From Thermobispora bispora DSM 43833 (GTDB lineage: Bacteria; Actinomycetota; Actinomycetes; Streptosporangiales; Streptosporangiaceae): 64,000 nucleotides of DNA. A model generated the notes under the pieces. That model made no database searches and was not told where the DNA came from. It saw nothing but the letters and a program-made list of their open reading frames with translations. Positions 62,206 to 64,000 of the stretch are shown in pieces. Location: contig NC_014165.1 in NCBI RefSeq assembly GCF_000092645.1, forward strand, positions 1,116,001 to 1,180,000, read 5' to 3'. The position numbers were made by a program, and so were the translations under genes. The stretch's first letter is position 1. Every line of letters starts with the position of its first letter.

Positions 62206-63324
62206 TCAGGAGGCCTCGCAGGACACCGACGGAGCCTCGTCGCTCGGCCCGTTCGCGATGAAGCCGAACGTGGTGGACCCGTGCGCCTCCACGTTGCCGT
62301 TCCAGCTCTCGTTCTTCACCGTGACGGTGCCGTTCGACTGGCTGAGCCGGCCGTTCCAGACCTGGGTGATGGACTGGCCGCTCGCCGGCTGCCAGCTCAC
62401 GCTCCAGCCGGACAGCGCCGTGTGGCCCGAGTTGTGGACGGTGACCTCACCCTGGAAGCCGCCGCTCCAGGAGTTGACGACCCGGTAGGTCGCCGTGCAC
62501 TGACGCTCCGACGGCGGCGGGGAGACCGGCGGAGAGACCGGCGGGGAGACGGGCGGCGAGACCGGCGGGCTGCTCGGCGGGTTGGTCGGGCCGCCGGAGC
62601 CGGGGCCGATGCCGGTCACCTCGCCGTTGCCGCCGTCGAACACGACGTCAGAGCAGTTGTAGAAGGTCTCCTGGCTGTCGGACCGCTGCCAGATCGAGTA
62701 GATGATGTGCCGCCCCGACTTGTTCTCGGGCAGCTTGGCGTTCCAGTAGTAGTAGGCGTCCTCGTTGCCCGGCGAGCCGACGCTCGGCGGGTCGGTGACC
62801 TCGCTGAACGGCGTGGGCTCCAGGTCGTCCCAGCTGAGCGGGCGGTTCGGGTCCCAGGAGTCCTTGGTGACGTACAGGCGGAAGGTGCCCGGGTGGTGGG
62901 CCCACATGTTGTACCGGATCTGGATGGTGGCGCCCGCCGTCAGGTGGGTGACGGGCCAGTCGTCCCGGGCCAGGTCGAAACCGCTGAAGTCATAGACCTT
63001 GGCGTCCGCGCTGCACAGCTTGCCGTCGGGGATGTACCCGCGCGTCCGCCCGGCGCCGTCCGAGCGGAGCACGGCGAACCAGTTGTACAGGGCGTTGGTG
63101 CCGCTCTGGGCCACCGCGGCCGCGCAGGCGGGGTTGTTCGGCACGATGTTGCCCTGCGGGGTGAGGCCGTCCTTCCAGCACAGGTAGGTGCGGCTGCCGG
63201 GCATCATCATCGCGCCGTGCGCCGCCGCCGGGGACGACGGCAGGACACTGGCCACGAGGGCCGCGAGCGCCGCGGCTGAGATGCTGACTGTCGTTTTCGA
63301 CGTGCTTCTACGAAGTCTTCCCAC
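62206..63324 (-). CDS. AA10 lytic polysaccharide monooxygenase with CBM2
   Basis: 372 aa. Copper enzyme that oxidatively breaks cellulose or chitin chains. The signal ends AAA, giving mature His36 (HGAMMMPGSRTYLCW); the second copper His is in MWAHHPGTF. A linker with four PPVS repeats joins a CBM2 (CTATYRVVNSWSGGFQGEV). The CBM2 and the MMMPGSRTYLCW start favour cellulose-active relatives. GTG 63324 has AAAGGG upstream. Confidence 0.95.
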   Translation of the reverse strand: MGRLRRSTSKTTVSISAAALAALVASVLPSSPAAAHGAMMMPGSRTYLCWKDGLTPQGNIVPNNPACAAAVAQSGTNALYNWFAVLRSDGAGRTRGYIPDGKLCSADAKVYDFSGFDLARDDWPVTHLTAGATIQIRYNMWAHHPGTFRLYVTKDSWDPNRPLSWDDLEPTPFSEVTDPPSVGSPGNEDAYYYWNAKLPENKSGRHIIYSIWQRSDSQETFYNCSDVVFDGGNGEVTGIGPGSGGPTNPPSSPPVSPPVSPPVSPPVSPPPSERQCTATYRVVNSWSGGFQGEVTVHNSGHTALSGWSVSWQPASGQSITQVWNGRLSQSNGTVTVKNESWNGNVEAHGSTTFGFIANGPSDEAPSVSCEAS

Positions 63325-63665
63325 GGCTTAACCCTTTCGCTGGTCATGGCTGCCGTATGGGTGGTGCGGCACGGGCGACGCCGGACACGTCGGCCAGAGG
63401 GCAGCCGGTGACCGTCTGTCGGGATGCGCGAGCGCTCACGCGGTTCGGACTGTAGACCGGCCGGCGGGCCCGGCCCAGGGAGGCGGGGCGACCGGAGGGC
63501 GGGCTCCGGCGTTTGCCCAGGTAAATGCGGATAAAGTCAACGAATTTTCATGAAAGCTTCATTGCGGCGCAGCCGTACGGTCGCCGGCGGCGCGGCGAGC
63601 CGCCGCGGGGCACTGCCTAGACTGGGAACGCCTCCACGGCATCGCCGATACCACAAGGTGCTGAT
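63325..63665. promoter_or_regulatory. LPMO / ispG divergent region with CelR-like core
   Basis: 341 bases without a gene. GAGCGCTC at 63430-63437 is the core of the CelR/CebR box known upstream of cellulase genes, about 106 bases from the LPMO start. The flanks differ from the full box and the 8-mer also occurs after speB, so it may be chance. AAGGTG precedes ispG. Confidence 0.4.
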
Positions 63666-64000
63666 ATGTCTGTTGATCTCGGGATTCCCACAGTCCGGAC
63701 CAAGCCGATCGCCAAGCGGCGGGTGTCCCGGCAGATCATGGTCGGCTCGGTTCCGGTCGGCGGTGACGCGCCGATATCGGTCCAGTCGATGACCACCACG
63801 GTCACGGCGGACGTCAACGCCACACTCCAGCAGATCGCCGAGCTCACCGCGGCCGGATGCCAGATCGTGCGCGTCGCCGTGCCCTCCCAGGACGACGCGG
63901 ACGCGCTGCCGGAGATCGCGAAACGGTCCCCGATCCCGGTGATCGCCGACATCCACTTCCAGCCGAAGTACGTGTTCGCCGCGATCGACGCCGGCTGCGC
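63666..64000 (+). CDS. ispG: (E)-4-hydroxy-3-methylbut-2-enyl-diphosphate synthase (3' end beyond window)
   Basis: 111 codons visible. The Fe-S MEP-pathway enzyme GcpE begins [20 protein letters not shown] and continues [30 protein letters not shown] 63666 with AAGGTG upstream. Same pathway as dxr, but separated from it by the LPMO gene. Confidence 0.95.
   Translation, partial: MSVDLGIPTVRTKPIAKRRVSRQIMVGSVPVGGDAPISVQSMTTTVTADVNATLQQIAELTAAGCQIVRVAVPSQDDADALPEIAKRSPIPVIADIHFQPKYVFAAIDAGC

Overview
The window is a high-GC actinobacterial chromosome segment with one rRNA operon and no phage, IS element, CRISPR array or tRNA gene that I can see. Gene content points to a saprophytic, biomass-degrading actinomycete. 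The evidence is the order rpsB-tsf-pyrH-frr-cdsA-rlmN, the yraN-comM-dprA operon, PucR and Lrp regulators, Tat/lipoprotein signals, GH18 enzymes and an AA10-CBM2 monooxygenase. A Streptosporangiales member (possibly Thermobispora-like) is my guess; the complete 16S gene would settle it.

Layout. 1-3030 (minus): yraN-comM-dprA. 3230-13664: core block with a CoA-transferase, rpsB, tsf, pyrH, frr, cdsA, a SUFU-domain gene, rlmN and a DivIVA-motif protein. 13685-26425: transport and polyamine catabolism, with PucR, an NCS1 permease, a cyclase-family hydrolase, an agmatinase-type ureohydrolase, an Lrp regulator, an aminobutyraldehyde dehydrogenase, a four-gene polyamine ABC transporter and an FAD amine oxidase. 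26609-39138: mixed accessory genes, including ArsR plus AHSA1, a phosphotriesterase-fold protein without its metal ligands, an SDR, a LeuE exporter, a methanethiol-oxidase-type protein coupled to a membrane protein, two secreted GH18 proteins, a 33-aa membrane peptide, a GT87-like protein and an AI-2E permease. 40096-45155: 16S-23S-5S rRNA with processing stems and a terminator. 45172-60579: Lrp plus phenylalanine hydroxylase, a PucR / class III aminotransferase / methylmalonate-semialdehyde dehydrogenase unit (the dehydrogenase is frameshifted), a PotD-like lipoprotein, gabT with PucR, TetR, an aldehyde dehydrogenase and a secreted trypsin-like protease. 60721-64000: dxr, an AA10 LPMO on the opposite strand, and the start of ispG.

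How it works together. Both flanks of the rRNA operon carry parts of one catabolic theme. The left side imports polyamines (potABCD), makes putrescine (ureohydrolase), oxidises the amine (FAD enzyme) and makes GABA (aldehyde dehydrogenase). The right side holds gabT for GABA, a generic aldehyde dehydrogenase that could oxidise succinic semialdehyde, and an aminotransferase plus MmsA pair suited to beta-alanine or malonate semialdehyde. Three PucR and two Lrp/AsnC regulators accompany these modules. The stretch from about 13.7 to 60.7 kb sits between rlmN/DivIVA and dxr, genes that I recall as close neighbours in related genomes. The M50 protease gene usually found between dxr and ispG is absent there, and the LPMO occupies that slot.

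Intergenic DNA carries an unusual number of short-period (20-31 bp) direct repeats, each array with its own sequence. Coordinates of CDS starts are my choices from RBS position and family alignment; uncertain starts are flagged.
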